From: UBA1195 sp045598025
GTDB lineage: Bacteria > Bacteroidota > Bacteroidia > Bacteroidales > WCHB1-69
Direction: 5' to 3'
Length of the DNA: 40,553 bases
Assembly: GCA_045598025.1 (NCBI GenBank)
Contig: JAZLLH010000049.1
Location: 1 to 40,553 of the forward strand
Every line of letters starts with the position of its first letter. The first letter of the stretch is position 1. The position numbers and the translations under genes are program-made. This document shows positions 32,932 to 40,065 of this stretch, one piece after another. The notes below the pieces were generated by a model. The model was not told the origin of the DNA and made no database searches. It was given only the letters and a program-made list of their open reading frames with translations.

Positions 32932-34062
32932 ATGTTGGAAGATATCATAGCCTTTCGCAGGCAACTGCATGCCTGTCCGGAGTTGTCCGGTCAGGAAAAA
33001 AATACCCACGATGCGCTGGTCCGTTATCTTGAAAAACTACATCCGACCCGCCTGTACACACAGGTGGGCGGGTATGGTTTGATTGCAGTTTTCGGCAGTG
33101 AAAACGGATTGGCTGTGGCCTTTCGTGCCGATACGGATGCCTTGCCCATACAGGAACGGACTCCGCTTGCCTACGCTTCCACCCGGAAAGGAGTGGCGCA
33201 CAAATGCGGTCATGACGGACATGCGGCAGTGTTGCTCCATTTGGCGAAAAAAATTTCGGAGCGTTTGCAAAATGGTGAAAAACTGCCATATACGCTGTTG
33301 CTCGTGTTTCAGGCAGCAGAGGAGACCGGAGAGGGAAGTGCCCGTATATTGTCGGCGGGTATTTTGCAGAAATACAGGATTATGGCATTTTATGGCATGC
33401 ACAATTTGCCTGGCTACCCTTTGGGACGTCTGGTGTTCCGACAGGGAACGTTTGCCGCGGCATCCATCGGAGTGGTGCTGCATTTCCAAGGCCGTCAGAC
33501 TCATGCAGCTTTTCCGGAACTGGGTATCAATCCGGGACTGGCTGTAGCCGACACCATGAAGGAAGTATGTGCACTCAATACCGATCCGGCATGGATGGAC
33601 GGGCGTTTCCGTCAGGCAACGCTCATTTGCGCGCGGGTAGGGCAGGAGGCTTTCGGTACTTCGGCCGGTGAGGCCGAACTGATGTTTACGCTGAGGGCCT
33701 ATACCAATGCTGCGATGGAAAAGCTGAAATCCGAGGTGTTGTCAAAAGCCGAATCGGAGGCGGCACGGCACGGCCTGCGTCTTTCTGTTGAATGGAGGGA
33801 AGCTTTTCATGCCACTGAAAACCATACGGAAGCGGTGGCTTTTCTGAAATGCACGGCAGAAAAAAACGGTTTTCCGTACGAGGAGGCCGCTACTCCTTTT
33901 CGCTGGTCGGAAGATTTTGCTGATTATCTGATGAACTTTTCCGGTGCTTTTTTCGGAATGGGCAGCGGGGAGAATTGTCCGGAACTGCATCATCCGGATT
34001 ACGATTTTCCGGACGATATCATTGAAAGAGCGGCTTCTTTCATGGAAAAACTGCTCTTTTGA
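32932..34062 (+). CDS. M20-family amidohydrolase (N-acyl amino acid amidohydrolase type)
   Basis: This is a 376-residue predicted cytosolic metallo-aminoacylase/carboxypeptidase. RRQLHACPELSGQE (9-22) is the usual amidohydrolase start. Metal ligands are Cys92 and His94 in KCGHDGH, the Glu pair in AAEETGEGS (~128), His in YGMHNLPGY (~153), and a late His in CPELHHPDYDFPDD. The lid or dimerisation domain lies in the middle, with LHFQGRQTHAAFPELG. Family members cleave N-acyl groups from amino acids, hippurate or indole-acetyl conjugates; the substrate here is unknown. The frame opens with TTG at 32917, but ATG 32932 gives the conserved N-terminus. It follows proS by 20 bases. Confidence 0.9.
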   Translation: MLEDIIAFRRQLHACPELSGQEKNTHDALVRYLEKLHPTRLYTQVGGYGLIAVFGSENGLAVAFRADTDALPIQERTPLAYASTRKGVAHKCGHDGHAAVLLHLAKKISERLQNGEKLPYTLLLVFQAAEETGEGSARILSAGILQKYRIMAFYGMHNLPGYPLGRLVFRQGTFAAASIGVVLHFQGRQTHAAFPELGINPGLAVADTMKEVCALNTDPAWMDGRFRQATLICARVGQEAFGTSAGEAELMFTLRAYTNAAMEKLKSEVLSKAESEAARHGLRLSVEWREAFHATENHTEAVAFLKCTAEKNGFPYEEAATPFRWSEDFADYLMNFSGAFFGMGSGENCPELHHPDYDFPDDIIERAASFMEKLLF

Positions 34063-34103
34063 AAAAAAAATGGCAAAGCCGCATGCGATGTTTGAAAAAA
34101 GAG

Positions 34104-34111
34104 TACTTTTG
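34104..34111 (+). promoter_or_regulatory. -7 promoter box of tmRNA
   Basis: TACTTTTG matches TAnnTTTG and ends 20 bases before the mature tmRNA 5' end. A TTTG copy at 34091 is too near (9 bases) to be a standard -33 element. Confidence 0.55.
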
Positions 34112-34131
34112 CAGTTGCATTTTTGTATACA

Positions 34132-34498
34132 GGGGCTGCTTGGTTTTGACAGCTCGTATGTGGGAATGTAAGCATGCCGGACGTTGTAAGCAGGTTCCGT
34201 AACAGCCAACTTTCAAGCCATAATAAATGGCGAAGAAAACAATTTCGCTTTTGCTGCCTAACCAGAGTTAGCGCACGAAGCTGTCTCCCCGGAAGTTTAT
34301 CTTCCTGACGTCCGGACCGAGGCATCGTAAAAAGGAGGATAGGCATTTCCGGCCTCGCGGGCGTGCCGAATTTTCAGAGGATAAGCTGGGTTTAGGTCCG
34401 TCCTGTACCGTCCCCGGACGAAAATCAAATCGGGAATAAGCATGTAGAAAGCATTTTTGCAGCGTGTTTGGACGAGGGTTCGACTCCCTCCAGCTCCA
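34132..34498 (+). ncRNA. ssrA: Transfer-messenger RNA (tmRNA)
   Basis: This 367-base RNA rescues stalled ribosomes and tags their products for proteolysis. The 5' end GGGGCTG (34132) pairs with CAGCTCC (34491-34497) to form the tRNA-like acceptor. GCTTGGTTTTGACAG is the conserved 5' segment. The T arm GAGGG-TTCGACT-CCCTC is at 34474-34490. The tag frame ends at the TAA at 34259-34261; the encoded end is probably GEENNFAFAA (from 34229), with FAFAA where many Bacteroidetes tags have YALAA. The exact resume codon is inferred. CCA is not encoded: after discriminator A34498 the sequence is CAA. The start codon of the next gene follows after 4 bases. Confidence 0.93.
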
Positions 34499-34502
34499 CA
34501 AG

Positions 34503-37040
34503 ATGAAGTTGTCTTTCCGCAAATTCGCATGGGCTTTGCTCCTGACGGTTTCGGTTTCCGTGAGCGCGTGGGCGCAGGAAACGGGCCGGGTGTACGGAAG
34601 AGTATCCGATACTTCCGGACGGCCTTTGGATTTGGTCAATGTGATGATGCTTTCCAATACGGCTACAGGTACCGTTACCAACGAGATGGGCCGTTATGAA
34701 CTGGAAATTCCGGCACAGACCGATGTGGTGATCCGTTTTTCTTCCATGGGTTACGTCGTGGTGGATACCACGGTGCGCGTGATGCCCGGAAAACGGCTGC
34801 AGCTGGTCCTGCATCTTGTTTCGAATACCCGCGAATTGGGTGAGTATGTGTTTTCCGAAAAATACGAGATGAATGATGGGGTAGAGCATATTGATGCGAA
34901 AACCATTACAAGCATCCCCACAATGAGCAGCGGAGTGGAAGGCCTGGTGAAGGCATCCGGACTGGGTGTACACTCCAGCAACGAGTTGAGTGCGCAATAC
35001 AATGTGAGGGGAGGCAGTTATGACGAAAACCTCATTTATGTGAATGGTACCGAGGTATACCGTCCGTTTCTGATCCGTTCGGGACAGCAGGAAGGATTGA
35101 GTTTCATCAATTCGGACATGGTTTCGGCAGTCCGTTTTTCCTCGGGAGGATTTGAGTCCCGTTATGGGGACAAGATGTCGTCTGTGCTGGATGTGGATTA
35201 CAAGGAACCGGACCGTTTTTCGGGAAGTCTGTCGGCCAGTCTGTTGGGTGCTTCCGGCCACGCAGGAGGATTGGCGGCCAAGGGGAAACTGACCTATCTG
35301 GTGGGCGCCCGTTATCAGTCGAATGCCTATATTCTGAAGCAGATGCAGACAAGGGGCAATTACCAGCCGAATTTCACGGATGTGCAGGCTTTGCTGAGAT
35401 ACCAGCCGAATGAGAAATGGAAACTTTCGCTTTTTGGAAACTTTGCCCGCAATGAGTACCGTCTGATTCCGGAATCGGGCGAGGCCACGGTGGGAAATAT
35501 TCTGACCACTCTGCAGCGCCTGAACATTTATTATGACGGACAGGAGGTGGATGCCTACCAGACCCTGTTCGGCTCTTTCCAGGCCGGATGGCAGTGCAGC
35601 CGCTTTACGGAAATCTCGTTTGTGGGAACGTATTTCCGTTCCATGGAGCGAGAGACTTTTGATCTCAATGCCGAATACTGGATGAGCGATATCAACATGA
35701 ACTTCGGAAGCGATGGTTTCGGAGAGAGCAGCTCCTCCCGGGCGGTGGGCGGAGAACTGCATCATGGACGGAATTATCTCGATGCCGACATCTTTCATGC
35801 GGAGGTAAAAGGACGTCATATCCTGGGCCCCCATGTGCTCAGTTGGAGTGTATCAGGACAAGAGGAAGAAATACATGACCGTCTCAACGAGTGGTATCTG
35901 TACGATTCCTGCGGATATTCCCTTCCCCATCCGTATACGCAGCCCGGAGATTCCGTGTCCTTGTCCGACGATGCGAGGATTTTGCCCAGTTCGGATTATC
36001 TGAAAGTGGACAACCGGGTACACAACAACCGTCTGAATGCCTATGTGCAGGATAAGTGGGAATTCGGACTGGAGAAACTCCGCCATACCTTGACTGCCGG
36101 TGTGCGTGCAGCCTATGCCACCTACAACGGAGAGTTCTTTTTGACGCCGCGCGTCCGTTGGACTGCTACCCCGATGTCAAGAAAGAACCTCTCTTTCTAC
36201 CTGGCTGCAGGTATGTACTATCAGCCGACCTTTTACAAGGAAATGCGTGATGTGTACGGGAATCTGGATGCCTCTGTGCGCAGTCAGAAATCCGCACATT
36301 TTATCGTTGGCAGCGACTATCTCTTCCATTGGGGAGACAGCCCGTTCAAACTCAGTGGAGAATGTTATTACAAATACCTTTGGGACCTGATCAGTTACGA
36401 GGTGGACAATGTCCGCATTCTCTATTCCGGTGCCAATGATGCCGACGGATATGCCTACGGAGCGGATGTGAAACTGAGCGGAGAAATCGTTCCCGGTTTG
36501 GAATCGTGGTTGTCGTTTTCTTTCCTGAAAACCATGGAAGATTTGCGTGATGATTATTATGTAAGATATTACGATTCAATTGGAAACAGAGTGAGAAATG
36601 CCGGAAGTTCCGTTTCCTGTGACACGGTGTATCCCGGGTGGATTCCACGGCCTACGGATCAGCGTTTTGCCGTCAATCTGTTTTTCCAGGACCAGATTCC
36701 GAAAATGCCTTCCCTCAAAGTCCATATCAACCTGATTTATTCTACGCCCATGCCCAACGGTATCGTAGGGACGCCGAAGTATACCCATACTTACAGGGGG
36801 AAAGCCTATTTCCGTACCGATGTCGGATTTTCCTGGCGTTTCCTGACCGGAACGGCATCGGGACAGTCGGTTTTTTCCAGGCTGAAGTCTGCCTATCTGA
36901 CATTGGAAATACTGAATATGTTCAATTATTACAATATTATATCCTATACGGCGGTGACAGACATCGACGGCAATTCCTACCTGACGCCAAACTATCTGAC
37001 ACCCCGTTTGTATAATGTCAAACTCCGCTTTGAATTCTGA
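34503..37040 (+). CDS. TonB-dependent receptor-like outer-membrane protein with CarboxypepD-like N-terminal domain
   Basis: This 845-residue outer-membrane protein is probably an energy-coupled importer. The signal peptide is MKLSFRKFAW… to AWAQ (1-24). Residues ~27-110 form the carboxypeptidase-regulatory-like domain common in Bacteroidetes receptors (GRVYGRVSDTSGRPLDLVNV). The plug domain follows (NVRGGSYDENLIYVNGTEVY, INSDMVSAVRFSSGGFESRYGDKMSSVLD). The remainder is a beta-barrel ending VKLRFEF with terminal Phe. No SusD partner gene is adjacent, so it is not a classical SusCD locus; the substrate is unknown. The frame opens at 34464, but ATG 34503 gives the signal peptide. That start is only 5 bases after the tmRNA 3' end, so the usual leader would be tmRNA sequence. 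Its stop overlaps the next start (TGATG). Confidence 0.88.
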   Translation: MKLSFRKFAWALLLTVSVSVSAWAQETGRVYGRVSDTSGRPLDLVNVMMLSNTATGTVTNEMGRYELEIPAQTDVVIRFSSMGYVVVDTTVRVMPGKRLQLVLHLVSNTRELGEYVFSEKYEMNDGVEHIDAKTITSIPTMSSGVEGLVKASGLGVHSSNELSAQYNVRGGSYDENLIYVNGTEVYRPFLIRSGQQEGLSFINSDMVSAVRFSSGGFESRYGDKMSSVLDVDYKEPDRFSGSLSASLLGASGHAGGLAAKGKLTYLVGARYQSNAYILKQMQTRGNYQPNFTDVQALLRYQPNEKWKLSLFGNFARNEYRLIPESGEATVGNILTTLQRLNIYYDGQEVDAYQTLFGSFQAGWQCSRFTEISFVGTYFRSMERETFDLNAEYWMSDINMNFGSDGFGESSSSRAVGGELHHGRNYLDADIFHAEVKGRHILGPHVLSWSVSGQEEEIHDRLNEWYLYDSCGYSLPHPYTQPGDSVSLSDDARILPSSDYLKVDNRVHNNRLNAYVQDKWEFGLEKLRHTLTAGVRAAYATYNGEFFLTPRVRWTATPMSRKNLSFYLAAGMYYQPTFYKEMRDVYGNLDASVRSQKSAHFIVGSDYLFHWGDSPFKLSGECYYKYLWDLISYEVDNVRILYSGANDADGYAYGADVKLSGEIVPGLESWLSFSFLKTMEDLRDDYYVRYYDSIGNRVRNAGSSVSCDTVYPGWIPRPTDQRFAVNLFFQDQIPKMPSLKVHINLIYSTPMPNGIVGTPKYTHTYRGKAYFRTDVGFSWRFLTGTASGQSVFSRLKSAYLTLEILNMFNYYNIISYTAVTDIDGNSYLTPNYLTPRLYNVKLRFEF

Positions 37041-37579
37041 TGAACGAGTACCATCCATCCCGGCGTTTCCGTTTTTGCCCTTATTGCGGAAGTTCCCGTT
37101 TTGAATGGGACGGGGTCAAGGCTCACCGTTGCACCGAGTGCGGACACAAACTGTACACCAATGCGGGCGGTGCCGTAATTGCGGTGATTGAAAACGAAAA
37201 AAAGGAAGTGCTTTTTGTGCACCGGCGTTTTGCCCCGGCTCGGGGAACTTTGGATTTGCCCGGCGGTTTTATCGATTTGGGAGAAAAAGCAGAGGATGCT
37301 GTCTGCCGGGAGGTAATGGAGGAGGTGCATCTGCAAGTCGTGCATACCGAATTTATCATGACTTTGCCCAATACGTATCTGTACGACAGCCTGCTGTATC
37401 ACACCATTGATTTGGCGTTCCGTTGTCAGGTAGATGATTTTTCCGCATTACAGGCCGGTGACGATGCGGCCGACTGTTGTTTTATCTCTTTGTCCGAAGT
37501 GGATCTGAAGGATATCGGACTGGATTCCATCCGACAGCTGATCGGATGGATGATGCTGAAAAAATCAAATTCATTTTAG
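37040..37579 (+). CDS. NUDIX hydrolase with N-terminal zinc ribbon
   Basis: This is a 179-residue predicted cytosolic nucleoside-diphosphate-linked hydrolase. A zinc ribbon has CPYC (13-16) and CTEC (31-34). The NUDIX box is GGFIDLGEKAEDAVCREVME continued by EVHL: Gly, Glu, Arg-Glu and Glu-Glu are conserved, while the late Gly of GX5EX7REUXEEXGU is His. The ribbon-plus-NUDIX order is like NudC and ADP-ribose pyrophosphatase-type relatives, but it lacks the NudC N-terminal domain, so the substrate is not assigned. Its ATG overlaps the receptor stop codon (TGATG), implying translational coupling to an outer-membrane receptor gene. Confidence 0.87.
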   Translation: MNEYHPSRRFRFCPYCGSSRFEWDGVKAHRCTECGHKLYTNAGGAVIAVIENEKKEVLFVHRRFAPARGTLDLPGGFIDLGEKAEDAVCREVMEEVHLQVVHTEFIMTLPNTYLYDSLLYHTIDLAFRCQVDDFSALQAGDDAADCCFISLSEVDLKDIGLDSIRQLIGWMMLKKSNSF

Positions 37580-37665
37580 AAAATACAGAAGAAAATACTA
37601 AAAGGGCTATTATATACGTTACACAAAATCTAATCAATGAATTGGAAAATGATTATCAACCTTAA
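37546..37665 (+). CDS. Possible 39-residue peptide overlapping the NUDIX gene end
   Basis: The frame starting MDDAEKIKFILENTEENTKR (ATG 37546) runs 39 codons, overlapping the NUDIX gene by 34 bases in another frame and ending 9 bases before the next gene. The composition is helix-like and charged, in notably A+T-rich DNA. It has no recognised family and no visible promoter. It may be a genuine small protein, a remnant, or chance. Confidence 0.25.
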   Translation: MDDAEKIKFILENTEENTKRAIIYVTQNLINELENDYQP

Positions 37666-37674
37666 ATATGTATT

Positions 37675-39738
37675 ATGAGAAATAAGAAGAGCAGACTTGT
37701 GTACATCCTGTTGTTATGGATGGTGTTGCCCTGTTCCATTTGGGCACAGAACAGACCGGACTTAAATACGGTGAACATGAACAAAGCCATGGCAGCCAAC
37801 AGCGAAGGCGATACCAAAGGCATGCTGAAATACCTCAAACAAGAGGTGTCTGTAAATGACAAGAACGGCTATGCTTATGTTTATTTGGCCTATCTGTACG
37901 CTGAAGTGTTCAGTGAGTACGGCAATGCTCTTCAGGCCGTAGAGAAAGCCCTGATGTATCTGCCCAAAAAGGATAAAGAATACCTGTACAGTACCTATGC
38001 CATACAGGGTGATGTGTACAGCAGTCAGGACGAATACAGGAAAGCACTGGAGTCCTATAGCAAACTGGTTTCTCTCAGTCCGAAAAATCATTTTGCCTAT
38101 GAGGCCCGGGCGGAAGCCTATTTCAATTTGAAAGAATACGACCTGTCAGACAAGGACTATCGCAAATCCCTGTCGTTGGACAAAAGTTCCTTGACGGCAT
38201 ATAAGGGTTTGGGACGAAATGCTTTGCGTCAGGATAAGTACAAAGAAGCTCTTGAATATTTTGATTATGTGCTGAAGTACGATCCCGAAGACGGTTATGC
38301 CTATGCTTTCAAAGCGGAACTGTATCTCCATACGGGTGAAAAAGAGGAAGCAGTGGATAATATGGTCAAAGCACTGGAAGCGGATCATAACCAGAAAGCC
38401 CAGACTGATCTTTACGAAATGGCTGATTCGGCCTACGCTCCCCTGGTAAGCCGGCTCAAAGTGCAGAAATCCAAAGAACCGAACAATGCGTATTGGCCTT
38501 ATTTGCTGGGCTACGTGAGTGAGCATGTCAAAAAATACGACAAGGCTGTGGAATATTATAAGGATGCCTATGCCGTGGATCCGGATGGCATATTCCAATA
38601 TGAGATAGCTACCTGTTATTATGATCTGGGATATTACCGTTATGCTTTGGAATGCATCAATAATGCCATAGAATCCGATACTTCGGATGTGGATTATCGT
38701 GCATACAGAAGTCATATTTATGACGCAATGGGTAATTTCAAGGAAGCCGTGGCCGATGTTTCATGGTGTATAGAACGGAAACCGGAAAGTTACTATTATC
38801 ATTATTTACGCGGCCATATGCAGGATTATGCCGATAATAAAGACTCTGCCCTGGAAGATTACACCACAAGTATTACCCTCAATCCCAAGCATGCCTATCT
38901 GTACATGACCCGCGGTCGTCTGTATCTGAAAATGGAAAATCCGGAAGCTGCCCGCAAAGATTTCCTGAAGGCAGTGGAACTGGATACGGATATGACCGAA
39001 ATGAACTGCGCTTTTTATGGCTATTTCTACCTGGGAGACAGTGCAAAGGCCCTGCAGTATCTGGATACCTTGCTGAAATACAAACCGGATGAAAATTATA
39101 ATGCGGCCTGTCTGCATTCCCTGATGGGAAATAAGAAGGAGGCTCTGGACTATCTGTCAAAGGCTTTTGAGAAGGACGCCTATCGGAATTTCAATCACAT
39201 TGAGCGTGACAAGGATTTGGACAACATCCGTCAGATGGAGGAATTCAAGCAACTGGTGAAAAAATACAAGGACCTGTATGAACAGGAATTGCGTCCCATA
39301 GAGGAGGCCTTGGATCATAGGGTGGAGCAGACAGTGGAAATTCCCTTCAATCGCCGCAACGGTGTCACCGAAGTGCAATGCGCAGTCAATGGTCTTTCTC
39401 TGTATTTCGTGTTTGATACCGGTGCCGGGGATGTTACCATCAGCATGGTGGAAGCCAGTTTTATGGTCAAAAACGGATATCTCAGCGAAAAGGATGTGAT
39501 AGGAAAGCAGAATTACATGACCGCCAGCGGTGAAATAGCCGAAGGAACCACCATCAATCTGAACAAGGTGGAAATCGGCGGACTTACTTTGAACAATGTG
39601 CGTGCTACGGTGGTAAAAAGCCAGAAGGCCCCCTTGCTGCTCGGACAGTCTGTACTCAGCCGTCTGGGAAAGATTGAGATAGACAATGAGCGTCGCGTTC
39701 TGAAAATTACCTATAAAGAAGAGGTCTCCGGCAAATAA
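37675..39738 (+). CDS. Exported TPR protein with C-terminal retropepsin-like aspartic protease domain
   Basis: This is a 687-residue exported protein. The signal peptide is at ~1-25 (LVYILLLWMVLPCSIWAQ). Residues ~30-530 are tetratricopeptide repeats (for example YKEALEYFDYVLKYDPEDGY, YDKAVEYYKDAYAVDPDG, SALEDYTTSITLNPKHAY), a protein-protein interaction solenoid. Residues ~565-687 are a retropepsin-like domain with the catalytic motif FDTGAG (Asp581), a flap-like middle and the hallmark LLLGQSVLSRLGKIEID near the end. Such one-motif proteases act as dimers in the retropepsin family. The substrate is unknown, probably envelope proteins. The DTG is intact here, unlike the related domain at the end of the PorE-like protein. 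It follows the NUDIX gene by 95 A+T-rich bases. Directly after its stop, in the same frame, is a foreign gene remnant. Confidence 0.88.
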   Translation: MRNKKSRLVYILLLWMVLPCSIWAQNRPDLNTVNMNKAMAANSEGDTKGMLKYLKQEVSVNDKNGYAYVYLAYLYAEVFSEYGNALQAVEKALMYLPKKDKEYLYSTYAIQGDVYSSQDEYRKALESYSKLVSLSPKNHFAYEARAEAYFNLKEYDLSDKDYRKSLSLDKSSLTAYKGLGRNALRQDKYKEALEYFDYVLKYDPEDGYAYAFKAELYLHTGEKEEAVDNMVKALEADHNQKAQTDLYEMADSAYAPLVSRLKVQKSKEPNNAYWPYLLGYVSEHVKKYDKAVEYYKDAYAVDPDGIFQYEIATCYYDLGYYRYALECINNAIESDTSDVDYRAYRSHIYDAMGNFKEAVADVSWCIERKPESYYYHYLRGHMQDYADNKDSALEDYTTSITLNPKHAYLYMTRGRLYLKMENPEAARKDFLKAVELDTDMTEMNCAFYGYFYLGDSAKALQYLDTLLKYKPDENYNAACLHSLMGNKKEALDYLSKAFEKDAYRNFNHIERDKDLDNIRQMEEFKQLVKKYKDLYEQELRPIEEALDHRVEQTVEIPFNRRNGVTEVQCAVNGLSLYFVFDTGAGDVTISMVEASFMVKNGYLSEKDVIGKQNYMTASGEIAEGTTINLNKVEIGGLTLNNVRATVVKSQKAPLLLGQSVLSRLGKIEIDNERRVLKITYKEEVSGK

Positions 39739-39960
39739 TCCGGATGGGACGAAGCGCGCCGTGCCGTATTTGCCCAATGGGGCAATGGTTTGCAGCTGGT
39801 CAAAGAAGAATTTGCCGAATATAATGATGTGGAAATAAAGTGGAAAGAAATCGGCTCGTCTTTTCAAGTATCGTTTGTTAAGAAAGAAAATATTTCTCCA
39901 AGCAAAGGAGAAAAGTAAGGAGAAAAACGCACAAGAAAACGCACAAGAAAACATGATTTT
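39739..39960 (+). pseudogene. 3' remnant of an AlbA_2/AAA_4-type (RecG-like C-terminal) ATP-binding protein gene
   Basis: In the frame of the preceding gene, right after its stop, the sequence encodes 59 residues beginning SGWDEARRAVFAQWGNGLQL and containing FAEYNDVEIKWKEIGSSFQV, then SFVKKENISPSKGEK and TAA at 39916. The pattern 'x-L-x-x-E-x-G-x-x-F-x-V-x-F' is like the end of the AlbA_2/AAA_4 transcriptional-regulator-like ATP-binding proteins. In the +1 frame from 39920 it goes on as EKNAQENAQENMI, made by two AAAACGCACAAG repeats, like the ENPQENPQE linkers of that family. No start codon or N-terminal part is present. I read it as a decayed, truncated gene with a frameshift; the family call is by eye. 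Confidence 0.5.
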
Positions 39961-40065
39961 GTGTTTTTGTAAAACATTCCTCTTGCAAACTGATTTTAGG
40001 TTGTCCAAAAAAGGGGATGTTGATAGTATTGCGTCTCAAAGGTTGGGTTTCTAATTTTTATAGGA

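Noticed and set aside
34425..35834. A 469-codon minus-strand frame across the tmRNA and receptor start
   Set aside because: It overlaps a clear tmRNA and a signal-peptide-bearing receptor, and its translation shows no recognisable family.
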